A stretch of 64,000 nucleotides of DNA, taken from Streptomyces sp. R21 (GTDB taxonomy: Bacteria; Actinomycetota; Actinomycetes; Streptomycetales; Streptomycetaceae). The stretch covers positions 4,092,001-4,156,000 of the forward strand of contig NZ_CP163435.1 of the NCBI RefSeq assembly GCF_041051975.1, written 5' to 3'. The notes beneath the pieces are model-generated. The model was not told the origin of the DNA. It was given only the letters and a program-made list of their open reading frames with translations, and did not search any database. This document shows positions 9,128 through 17,580 of this stretch, piece after piece. Each line of letters begins with the position of its first letter. The stretch's first letter is position 1. A program made the position numbers and the translations under genes.

Positions 9128-10861
9128 TCACAGCTTGTCGATGTCCAGGTTCGCGATCGCCGTCTTCGCGACTTCACGGCCCCGCGCCGTGAAGTCGCCC
9201 TGGCCGGGGTAACTGACCGTGAGCTTGTACATGTTGCCCGCCGAGTTCTTGTAGTAGAAGATCCTCACCTCGCGGGGGCGGGGGTTCTGGCTGTCGGTGG
9301 TCGTGTAGATCACCGTGTTCTCGGCGGCGTCCTTGCCGTGGTACTTGGTCTGCTCCGTGTGCGTCTTCGGGCCCTCCGGCATGTCGAGTTCGTACTCGCC
9401 GCTCTCCTTGAAGTCGCCGTTGTCGGCGTACATTTCGGCGGCGGCGGAGTCCTTGATCTGGTGGCTCGTGTCCTGCGACTTCTTGTCGAGGTTCAGGCCG
9501 ATCCAGATGCTGCCGCTCAGGTCGGTGTACGTCACCCAGTTCTTGTCCGTGCCCGACGCGTCCTTCTCCGGCCTGCCCACCTTGTAGTGCTCGGGTACGG
9601 CGAGGGTCGCGCCCAGTGCCTTCTCGTCGACCTTCTTCCAGCCGTCCGGCAGGGGTCCCGCGAACGGGTCGGCGATCACCAAGTACGCCACCACCGCGGC
9701 CGCCACGATCGCCGCGCCGAGACCGATCAGGGCCTTACGACCGACATGGATGCCCTTGCCGGACGCGGGGGCGGGGGCGCCGGGATCCGCGACCTGAACG
9801 ATCTGTGTCGGAGCCGGAGCCGGCGGCGTGGCCGCCTCCTGGAGCAGATGGCGGACCTGGGCGGCGTTCGGGCGGCGGGACGGGTCCTTGTCGAGCAGGC
9901 CGTTGATGGCCTGGGCGAGGGGGCCCGTCGCCGAAGCGGGCGCCGCGGGCGTGGCATTGAGGACCGACTGGAGCGTGGCCGGGGTGTTGCTGCGGCGGAA
10001 CGGCGAGACGCCCTCCGTAGCCGCGTAGAGCACCACACCGAGCGACCAGAGGTCGGAGGCCGGGCCGGGGCGCTGGCCCAACACCCGTTCCGGCGCGATG
10101 TATTCGGGCGAGCCGACGAAGCCGCCGGTGTCCGTCAGGTTCGTCTCGCCCTCGATCTGGGCGATGCCGAAGTCGGTGAGCACGACGCGGTCGTGGCGGC
10201 CGAGCAGGACGTTGTCGGGCTTGACATCGCGGTGGAGGATTCCCGCCGCGTGCGCCGCCTCCAGCGCGCCGAGCACCTCCAGGCCGACACGCGCCGCCTC
10301 GCGCACCCCGAGCGTGCCCTCCTGGAGCGCGTCGCCCAGGGAGCGGCCGTGGACCAACTCCATGACGATCCAGGGCTGTCCGTCCACGACCGCGACGTCG
10401 TGGACGTTCACGACCGCCGGGTGGTCGAGCCGGGCCGCGGCGCGTGCCTCGCGGCGCATTCGCTCGAAGGCGTTGGAACGTTCACGCTCGGGAAGATGGT
10501 CCGGGACACGGGGTTCCTTGACCGCGACCTCGCGGTCCACCGTCTCGTCCTTGGCCCGCCACACCGTGCCCATGCCGCCGTGGCCGAGCTTCGAGAGCAG
10601 GCGGTAACGACCGGCGATGAGCCGCCCGACGCCGGGGTCGTCCTGCGAGGGCTGCGAGGGTTGCGAGGGCTGTGACGGCGCCTGCGCCGGCCCTTGAGCG
10701 AGCACCTGCTGCTCAGGAACGACCTGTGTAGGCGCGGCATACGGATTGCCCGCGTACGGCACACCCGGCTGCTGGGCCGGCACACCACCCGGCCTCGGCG
10801 GCTGCAGGCCGAAACTCGTTGGCTCGTCGGCTCCGTAGGGGGCTCCCCCGTTGCTGCTCAT
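9128..10861 (-). CDS. Membrane Ser/Thr protein kinase, array member 1
   Basis: About 577 residues. A Pro/Gln-rich N-terminus (about 1-75) precedes a complete Hanks-type kinase domain (about 80-345): LGHGGMGTVW, VAVKEP, HRDVKPDNVLL and LTDFGIAQ are all intact, so it should phosphorylate Ser/Thr. After a proline-rich linker comes one transmembrane segment (KALIGLGAAIVAAAVVAYLV, about 377-397) and an extracytoplasmic domain of about 180 residues (LPDGWKKV, LAVPEHYKVG), with no PASTA repeats. The ATG at 10861 gives a natural start; one at 10873 is possible, and neither has a strong ribosome site. It is last in transcription order of five tandem kinase genes. The equivalent S. coelicolor cluster acts on cell-wall assembly and sporulation. 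Confidence 0.88.
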   Translation of the reverse strand: MSSNGGAPYGADEPTSFGLQPPRPGGVPAQQPGVPYAGNPYAAPTQVVPEQQVLAQGPAQAPSQPSQPSQPSQDDPGVGRLIAGRYRLLSKLGHGGMGTVWRAKDETVDREVAVKEPRVPDHLPERERSNAFERMRREARAAARLDHPAVVNVHDVAVVDGQPWIVMELVHGRSLGDALQEGTLGVREAARVGLEVLGALEAAHAAGILHRDVKPDNVLLGRHDRVVLTDFGIAQIEGETNLTDTGGFVGSPEYIAPERVLGQRPGPASDLWSLGVVLYAATEGVSPFRRSNTPATLQSVLNATPAAPASATGPLAQAINGLLDKDPSRRPNAAQVRHLLQEAATPPAPAPTQIVQVADPGAPAPASGKGIHVGRKALIGLGAAIVAAAVVAYLVIADPFAGPLPDGWKKVDEKALGATLAVPEHYKVGRPEKDASGTDKNWVTYTDLSGSIWIGLNLDKKSQDTSHQIKDSAAAEMYADNGDFKESGEYELDMPEGPKTHTEQTKYHGKDAAENTVIYTTTDSQNPRPREVRIFYYKNSAGNMYKLTVSYPGQGDFTARGREVAKTAIANLDIDKL

Positions 10862-10972
10862 GGCTTCATGCATATCGCGCCAGGAGCCCCTGCTACCACC
10901 CCGGTCGCTTTCCGGTCACACACCCGTGACGCGAGCCACCCGATATCCCCTGCTTGCCGCGATATCTCCCGT

Positions 10973-12655
10973 TTACGACGGTACGAACGTATCCACCGCC
11001 ACGTCGAAGTACTCCCTCGCCTCCCGCACCTTCCCGACCGGCGCCGAGACCCACACGTCGTACATCCGCCCGCCCTCCTCCCAGCAGAGGTCGTACGTGT
11101 GCCGCGCGCCCTCCGCCCTGGTGAAGCCGTCCCAGGTGAACTCCCAGAGAGCGGCGGGATGTTGGCCGTGCGTGGTCTCCGTGACCCGGCCGTCGCGGTA
11201 GCCCGGGTTCGTGGACGGCCCGTCGGCGGCAGCGCGCCGCATCACGCCGGTCGGCCCGCCCTCCTCGGGGTCGGCCACCTTGATGCCGAGGCGGATGACC
11301 TCCCCGGACGACATGTAGAAGGTCCGCTCGCCCTGCGCCACGCGCGTGAACCCCTCGGGCACCGCGAGCGTGAAGCCGTTCGCGTCGGACGCCAGGCGGT
11401 ACCCCGAAGGCGCCGTGCTGTGCGTGGCGGGCGAGGCGTTCGACGAGCGGGTCACCGTCACGGTCGGACCGGGCGTGCTCGCGGAAGGGGACGCGGTGCT
11501 CGGCGTCGTACCGGGCGAAGTGCCCGGCGAGGTGTGCGGTGCCGTACTCGTCGGCGTGCCCCCGTGTCCGCCGCCCCCGTCGTCCTTCATCAGCAGCGCC
11601 GCCGCCGACACGCCCGCCCCGGCCATCGCGGCGACCAGCGCGGCGGCGACGAGGACGGCCCGCGTGGAGCGCTTCGGCGGTGGCTGCGCGGCCCCGGACG
11701 CCTGAGGTCGCGAGATCTGCCGCGTCGGCACGTCCCGCTTCAGCGTGTCCTTCTTCAGTGCGACGCGCTGTGTGGGCGTGTAGCCGGGGGTCCCGGGCGC
11801 CGGACGCGGCGTACGGCCCGTGTCGCGGAAGACCCGCAGCATCCGCTCGGCCTCCGCCGCGTCGAGGCGGCGTTCCGGATCCCGCTCCAGCAATCCTCGT
11901 ACGACGGGAAGGATCGGCCCGGCCTGGGCGGGCGGACGTATCTCGTCGAAGACCACCGCGTGCAGGATGCCGCCCAACGAGTCGCGGCGGAACGGCGATT
12001 CACCGCTCAAGGCCGTGCACAGCAGCGCGCCCAGCGACCACAGGTCGGACTCGGGGCCGGTCCTGACCCCGGACATCCGCTCGGGCGCGGTGTACTCGGG
12101 CGAGCCGACGAACGCGCCGTGCTCGGTGAGCGTCGTCGCGCCCGCGACCTGCGCGATGCCGAAGTCGGTGAGGACGACACGGTCGCCACGGTCGCCGCCC
12201 GCCTCGACCAGGACGTTCGCGGGCTTGATGTCACGGTGCAGGACGCCCGCGTCGTGCGCGCGGCGCAGCGCGCTCAGGAGGTCGATGCCGATCCGGGCGG
12301 CCTCGCGGGCGTCGACGGGACCGCGCCTGGAGATCCGGTCGGCCAGCGAACCGCCGTCGATCAACTCCATGACGATGTACGGCCGTTCGTCCTCCACGAC
12401 GACGTCATGGACGACGATGATGTGCGGGTGGCGCAGCTGCGCGATCGCGCGGGCCTCGCGCAGGGTGCGGTCGCGCTGGAGCCTGGACTCCTGCTCGGAG
12501 AGCGAGTCGTCGAGGGCGATCTCCTTGACGGCGACCTGGCGGCCCAGCAGTTGGTCGGTAGCCCGCCAGACGACGCCCATGCCGCCCCGGCCGATCCTGC
12601 TCTCCAGCCGGTAACGGCCCGCGATGACGCGGACGTTGCCCCCCTCGGTCCCCAT
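10973..12655 (-). CDS. Membrane Ser/Thr protein kinase, array member 2
   Basis: About 560 residues. The kinase domain begins at once (about 8-270) with IGRGGMGVVW, VAVKEI, HRDIKPANVLV and LTDFGIAQ, all intact. A basic Pro-rich linker leads to one transmembrane helix (STRAVLVAAALVAAMAG, about 328-355), a Ser/Thr/Pro-rich spacer (about 360-405) and a C-terminal extracytoplasmic domain that begins GFTLAVPEGFTRV. That opening is shared with array members 3-5, so the external domains are homologous. Three ATGs compete (12667, 12664, 12655); the third gives the most conserved N-terminus (GTEGGNVRV). About 110 bases separate it from member 1. Confidence 0.88.
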   Translation of the reverse strand: MGTEGGNVRVIAGRYRLESRIGRGGMGVVWRATDQLLGRQVAVKEIALDDSLSEQESRLQRDRTLREARAIAQLRHPHIIVVHDVVVEDERPYIVMELIDGGSLADRISRRGPVDAREAARIGIDLLSALRRAHDAGVLHRDIKPANVLVEAGGDRGDRVVLTDFGIAQVAGATTLTEHGAFVGSPEYTAPERMSGVRTGPESDLWSLGALLCTALSGESPFRRDSLGGILHAVVFDEIRPPAQAGPILPVVRGLLERDPERRLDAAEAERMLRVFRDTGRTPRPAPGTPGYTPTQRVALKKDTLKRDVPTRQISRPQASGAAQPPPKRSTRAVLVAAALVAAMAGAGVSAAALLMKDDGGGGHGGTPTSTAPHTSPGTSPGTTPSTASPSASTPGPTVTVTRSSNASPATHSTAPSGYRLASDANGFTLAVPEGFTRVAQGERTFYMSSGEVIRLGIKVADPEEGGPTGVMRRAAADGPSTNPGYRDGRVTETTHGQHPAALWEFTWDGFTRAEGARHTYDLCWEEGGRMYDVWVSAPVGKVREAREYFDVAVDTFVPS

Positions 12656-12788
12656 GCGCCCCATCATGCCGCACCGGACGGATAGCCTCCGGGGCGCCGA
12701 CCCCGCGGCGGCCGCCGACCGGCTTGTATCAGCCGCGTGCGCGACGGCATCCGTTCATCGACTCGGTGCACGCAACGGCGGCTGCTCA

Positions 12789-14513
12789 TCAGCTCGGTGG
12801 GCGCCAGCCGCGCAGGATCGCGTCGAACTGCGGGCGGGTGGTGGCCCAGTCCGCCGCCGGCGCGGACAGGTAGATGGCGTACTCGACGCCGTCACGGCCG
12901 AGGTACGTCTCCTCGATGGCACGGCGCTCGCCCGGGAACTCCGTCTGCTTCGGCAGCGCGGTCCAGGTGAAGTCCCACAGGGAACCGCTGCAGTCGCGGA
13001 AGGTGTTGGACTGCAGACTCACCCGGTTGTAGTCCTGGAGGCGCTGCAACTGCTGCTCCAGGTCGAGCTGGTGCATGTACGGGTTGTCGAAGTCCGGGGA
13101 GTCGTCGATGGCGATGCGGACGAAGTGCTTGCCACCGTCCGGCGTGTAGTCGATCTGGTTGCCGTCGGTCTGCCGCTTCCAGCCCTTGGGCAGGGCGAGG
13201 CTGAATCCTTCGACGTCTTCCTGGCGCTCCCAGTCCTTGGGGACGGCGCCGGCGGGCGCCTTGCTGCTCGTCCCGGAAGGGCCGGTGCTGGGGCTGCCGC
13301 CTGCCGACTCGGAACTCGCCGAGTTCCCGGCGTCCTTGTGCTTCAGGCCGTCCGCGTACTTCATGGCCAGGCCGCCGCCGATACCGACGACCGCCGCGAG
13401 CACGGCCACCAGGGCGATGTTGCGCGCGCGTCTGCGCCCCCGCGACGCGGGAACGGGGAAGGGCGGCGTGTGCGCGGACATGGGCTCGTGCAGCGTCGCA
13501 CCGGGCGGGCCGGATACGCCGGGCATGCCCGGCGCGGGCGTGCCCGGCGAGTGATAGCCCGGCGCCGGATAGCCGGGCATCTGCCGGCCCGGCACATAGG
13601 TGGCCCCACCCGCGCGGCCCGCCGCCGATCCGTGGTCCCGGCCGGTGTCCACATGCTGCGTCGGCACGTACGCCTGCGCCGCCCTCGGCCGTCGCCCCTC
13701 GGCGGCCTCGGCGAGCATCTGCTCGGCCTCCTCCATGCCGGGGCGCCCGGCGGGATCCTTGTGCAGCAGAGCCGAGATGACCGGCCCCAACGCGCCCGCG
13801 TACTGCGGCAGGGCGGGCTCTTCCTCGACCACCGCCTGCATGGTGCTGAGCGGCGAGGTCCGCCGGAACGGCGACCGCCCCTCCACCGCCGTGTACAGCG
13901 TCGCGCCCAGCGCCCACAGGTCGGAGGACGGCCCGGGGTCGTGGCCGCGCACCCGCTCGGGCGCGAGGTAGTCGACCGAGCCGACGATCTCGCCGGTGCG
14001 CGTGATGGTGCTGTCGCCCTCGACCTGCGCGATCCCGAAGTCGGTCAGCAGGACGCGCCGGTCGACGGAGAGGAGTACGTTCCCGGGCTTCACATCGCGG
14101 TGCAGCACACCGGCGGCATGCGCGGCCCGCAGCGCGCGCAGCACCCACAGGCCGATCCGCGCCGCCTCGGCGGGCTCGACGCGCCCCTGCTCCTTGACCT
14201 CGTCGGCCAGCGAGTTGCCCTCGACCAGCTCCATGACGATCCACGGCCGGTTGTCGTGCTCCAGGACGTCGTGCACGGTGACGACGGCCGAGTGGTTGAT
14301 ACGGGCAGCGGCCCGCGCCTCGGCGTGAGTTCGCGCGAGCAGGACCGCCCGGTCACTCTCCGTGACATACAGGGCGGCGGTCAACTCCTTTACGGCGACG
14401 GCTCGGTGGAGCACCTCGTCGTGCGCGCGCCATACGCGGCCCATGCCACCGCTGCCGATCGAGTCGACAAGCCGGTAGCGGCCCGCGAGGAGCAGGCCCT
14501 GCATCTGATTCAC
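12789..14513 (-). CDS. Membrane Ser/Thr protein kinase, array member 3
   Basis: About 574 residues from a GTG at 14513 preceded by GGGGA; an ATG three codons later (14504) is the alternative. The kinase domain (about 5-275) is complete: IGSGGMGRVW, VAVKEL, HRDVKPGNVLL, LTDFGIAQ. A long Pro/Gly-rich cytoplasmic linker (about 280-355, YAPGYHSPG-like) precedes one transmembrane helix (NIALVAVLAAVVGIGGG, about 361-387). The extracytoplasmic domain opens with GFSLALPKGWKRQ and ends YAIYLSAPAADWATTRP; its Tyr/Trp pattern recurs in members 2, 4 and 5. It is probably a cell-envelope signal receptor. Confidence 0.88.
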   Translation of the reverse strand: MNQMQGLLLAGRYRLVDSIGSGGMGRVWRAHDEVLHRAVAVKELTAALYVTESDRAVLLARTHAEARAAARINHSAVVTVHDVLEHDNRPWIVMELVEGNSLADEVKEQGRVEPAEAARIGLWVLRALRAAHAAGVLHRDVKPGNVLLSVDRRVLLTDFGIAQVEGDSTITRTGEIVGSVDYLAPERVRGHDPGPSSDLWALGATLYTAVEGRSPFRRTSPLSTMQAVVEEEPALPQYAGALGPVISALLHKDPAGRPGMEEAEQMLAEAAEGRRPRAAQAYVPTQHVDTGRDHGSAAGRAGGATYVPGRQMPGYPAPGYHSPGTPAPGMPGVSGPPGATLHEPMSAHTPPFPVPASRGRRRARNIALVAVLAAVVGIGGGLAMKYADGLKHKDAGNSASSESAGGSPSTGPSGTSSKAPAGAVPKDWERQEDVEGFSLALPKGWKRQTDGNQIDYTPDGGKHFVRIAIDDSPDFDNPYMHQLDLEQQLQRLQDYNRVSLQSNTFRDCSGSLWDFTWTALPKQTEFPGERRAIEETYLGRDGVEYAIYLSAPAADWATTRPQFDAILRGWRPPS

Positions 14514-14668
14514 GTTTCCCCGCAATGGTCTTGACGAGGTCAGACTAAAGAGCGGTCCCCGCACAGGGAACGGGCGGGGCCGTACGGAGACCGCACTGTG
14601 ACGGTTATCCCTTCCGTGTACGGGAGGGAACCAACCGGTGTTCAGGGCACCACCGCTGAGCGAGGGGC

Positions 14669-17389
14669 TCAGCCGGTCACCTGGTACGTCGACGACGCCT
14701 GCTCGTACAGCCGTGTCACCTCGTCCCGTTCGGCCTCCGGCCCGCGCACCTGCACCACGTGGTAGTGGCCGTCGACGATGAGCGCGAGATTGCGTACGTA
14801 CAGCTCGCGGCCCGAGGAGTCCTGCCAGGTGAACTGCCCCTCGGCCATGGTCCGTCCGCCCACGTCGATCCGCCGCATTCCGGAGGACGTGGCCCACGTC
14901 GAGTCGCGGAACGGCTGCAACTCCTGTTCCCTCTCGCGCTGGTAGGCGAGCGGGTCGCTGCCGTAACCGTCCGTGCTGTCCCGGCCGGGTACGACGATCA
15001 GCTCGAAGTCACCGTGCGAGTACACCACTTGGCCGTGGCCGTTCTTCGGCGCCCGGCTCCAGCCGCCGGCCACGGCGACACGGAAGCCCTCGGCGTCCTT
15101 GCGCAGCTTGAAGCCCTGGGCGACGCCGGGGTCGGAGGCCCCCGACGTCGTCGAACCGGACGAGCCGGAGGGGCTCTTGTCGTCGTCGGAGCCGGGGGAG
15201 GTCTGGTCGGGGCGTGGTTGGCTGCCCGCCTTGCCGTCGGCGTCCGTGTCGGAGGACTGCCCGGGGGCCGGGCTCACGGCGCCGGTTCCGGCCCCGTTCG
15301 CGCTGCCCGCACCGGCGCTGGTGCCGGTGCCGGTGCCGGTGCCGGATTCGGCCTTCGGCATGAAGAGCACCGCGTACGCGACTCCGGCGGCCAGCAGGAG
15401 CAGAACCAGCAGGAGCAGGTTGCGGCCCATGCTCCGGGGCCGGTTCGAGGACCGGTTCGGCGCGCTCGGTCGGCTCCTCGTGCTCGGTCGGTTCGGGCGG
15501 TCGCTCCGGGCGCGCTTGTGGCGGGCGTGCGCACTGGTCGCGGGCAGCCCGGCGCGGCGCCTGCGGACGAGCTCGCCCCGTCGCCGTACGATCGGCAGCC
15601 GGCTCGGGTCGACGGGAGGTGCCGCTATGACGTGGGCGCCCGCCTCGGGCTCCGGCGCGGATCGCACGAGGGAGCGCAGCCAGCCGCGCAGTTCCTCGAA
15701 GTCCAGCCGCTCGGTGGGGTCCTGGCGCAGCAGCGACTCCACGACCGGGCGCAGCGGACCGCACTCCTCGGCGAACGCGGGCGGCTCGGCGCACACGAGC
15801 TGCACCAGCTCGGCGGTGTTCTCCTCCGGGTAGGGCGCGTGGCCCTGCACGGCCCGGAAGAGCAGCGCCCCGAGCGCCCAGAGGTCGGTCGCGGGCCCGA
15901 TCGGCGCCGCCAACTGCCAGTTCTCGTGCACCGGTCCGGCCTGCTCGGGCGCCCAGCGCTCGGTCACGGGCCCGATCACGTTCATCCGCGCCTGCCGGGC
16001 ACGCTCGGCGGCGAGGGCGGTGGTGGGGCCGCGACGGGGCGGCGCTCCCACTCCCGTTCCTGCAGCTGCCTCTGGGGTGTCTCCTACGGCGGTGTCCGCG
16101 GCGGCTCCGGCGCCGCGCCCGGCGACGAGTTCGTCCCAGCCTCCGGCCGAGGTCGAACCCGTACCGCCGTTTCCGGTGCCCTCTCCGTTTCCGGTGCCGC
16201 TTCGCGTTCCGGTACCGGGGAGCGCGGGCCGCCCCTGACCGGTGCCGGTGGTACCGGCAGAGCCGACGGAGCCGTTCCAGGTCTGGGTCTGGGTACCGCT
16301 CCAGGAGTCGGTGTGCCCCACTCCGTACGGATCGGCTATCTGCCCCGGGGGCACCGTGGTGTCGCCAACTGCGGGCCGGGGTCCGGGCAGTGCCGCCTGA
16401 CCGCCCCGCTGCTGCTCGTGGATCCGGGCGGCTGCGCGCGCACCGGCGCGGTACGCGGCGATGGCCCCGGCGCGCGCCGCGCGGACGTCCACCTCACCAC
16501 CGGCTTCCAGCGCACGCGGCCCGGAAGCGGCCACGCCCCCACCGGTCGCCTCCACGGCGGGGCCCCCGCGCTCCGCACGAGCCTCGATCGCGGCCCGACG
16601 CGCGGCCTCGGGATCGACAGCCCGCGAACCACCGGGCCTGCCGCCCGTCGCACCGGCCGATCCACCGCGCACCACAGCCGCACCAGAACCTGCACCGGGG
16701 CCCGGACCCGCACCCGCACCCGCACCACCGTGCGCGTCACCGGCTGGCCCCGGCCCCGCGTCGTCCTCGAAGTCCCGTACCGGCACCGGGTCGTACCCGC
16801 ACAGCGCTTCTTCCGCGGCCCCGGCCGCCAGGCCGGTCAGCATCACACGCCCGTCGTCGCAGACGAGCACCGTGCGTACGGTGATGTTCCTGTGCACCCA
16901 CCCGTGCGCGTGCAGCACCCGCAGCGCGGTGAGGACGTCGGCGGCGACCTCGGCGGCGCGATAGGGGCTCAGCGGCTTCTCGGCGAGCAGCGCGGCCAGT
17001 GACCTGGCGGGCACCAACTCGCTGACGATCCACAGCGACCCGCCCTCGGCGAAGACGTCGAAGACCTGGTCGAGCCGGGGGTGGTCGGGTATCTGCGCGG
17101 CGGCCTGGGCCGCCTCGATCGCCCGCCGTACGGCCGGTTCGGTGGGCCGGCGCATGGTCCGCTGGGCCCCTCGGCGCACTCCGCCGTCGCGCGCCACGAA
17201 CCCGTCGGGCAGCCCGTCCGCGTCGAGCACCTCGGCCTCGACCACCTCCGGCAACGGCACCTGCCGGACGAGGACTTCCTGTCCGCTGTAGGTGTCGAAG
17301 GCCCGGGTCTCGGCGAATTCGTACTCGTCCGACGGCGGCAGCGGCAGGCGGTAGCGGTCGGCGAGCACCCGTCCCGCATAGTCGTCCAC
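14669..17389 (-). CDS. Membrane pseudokinase, array member 4
   Basis: About 906 residues; the GTG at 17389 lies four bases after GGGGAGG. The N-terminal region aligns with a Ser/Thr kinase but every catalytic signature is lost: there is no glycine-rich loop (LPLPPSDEYEF), the VAVK lysine is Arg (VLVRQV, about 42), HRD reads HRN (about 161) and DFG reads TGL (about 183). The late-lobe motif TDLWALGALLF (about 500) is kept. A Gly/Ala-rich insert of about 290 residues sits where the activation loop belongs (about 190-480). One transmembrane helix (LLLLVLLLLAAGVAYAVLF, about 653-676) leads to an external domain opening GFRVAVAGGWSRA, as in its neighbours. It is probably a regulator or scaffold for the active kinases rather than an enzyme. 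Confidence 0.87.
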   Translation of the reverse strand: MDDYAGRVLADRYRLPLPPSDEYEFAETRAFDTYSGQEVLVRQVPLPEVVEAEVLDADGLPDGFVARDGGVRRGAQRTMRRPTEPAVRRAIEAAQAAAQIPDHPRLDQVFDVFAEGGSLWIVSELVPARSLAALLAEKPLSPYRAAEVAADVLTALRVLHAHGWVHRNITVRTVLVCDDGRVMLTGLAAGAAEEALCGYDPVPVRDFEDDAGPGPAGDAHGGAGAGAGPGPGAGSGAAVVRGGSAGATGGRPGGSRAVDPEAARRAAIEARAERGGPAVEATGGGVAASGPRALEAGGEVDVRAARAGAIAAYRAGARAAARIHEQQRGGQAALPGPRPAVGDTTVPPGQIADPYGVGHTDSWSGTQTQTWNGSVGSAGTTGTGQGRPALPGTGTRSGTGNGEGTGNGGTGSTSAGGWDELVAGRGAGAAADTAVGDTPEAAAGTGVGAPPRRGPTTALAAERARQARMNVIGPVTERWAPEQAGPVHENWQLAAPIGPATDLWALGALLFRAVQGHAPYPEENTAELVQLVCAEPPAFAEECGPLRPVVESLLRQDPTERLDFEELRGWLRSLVRSAPEPEAGAHVIAAPPVDPSRLPIVRRRGELVRRRRAGLPATSAHARHKRARSDRPNRPSTRSRPSAPNRSSNRPRSMGRNLLLLVLLLLAAGVAYAVLFMPKAESGTGTGTGTSAGAGSANGAGTGAVSPAPGQSSDTDADGKAGSQPRPDQTSPGSDDDKSPSGSSGSTTSGASDPGVAQGFKLRKDAEGFRVAVAGGWSRAPKNGHGQVVYSHGDFELIVVPGRDSTDGYGSDPLAYQREREQELQPFRDSTWATSSGMRRIDVGGRTMAEGQFTWQDSSGRELYVRNLALIVDGHYHVVQVRGPEAERDEVTRLYEQASSTYQVTG

Positions 17390-17580
17390 GATGCCTCCCC
17401 CGGCCACCCGGTGGTCAATTCCGTTCGTCCTGCGCCCTTTTGTCGCTCCGCTTACGTACCCATGTGGCTGCGTACGGTCCGCAAGCACTCACGATACGTG
17501 CCGGAGGCAACCCGCAAAGAGGGGATGCGACATCTCGCAGCCCACGCGGGCATGGGAACGTCAGATCGACGATCGGTACG

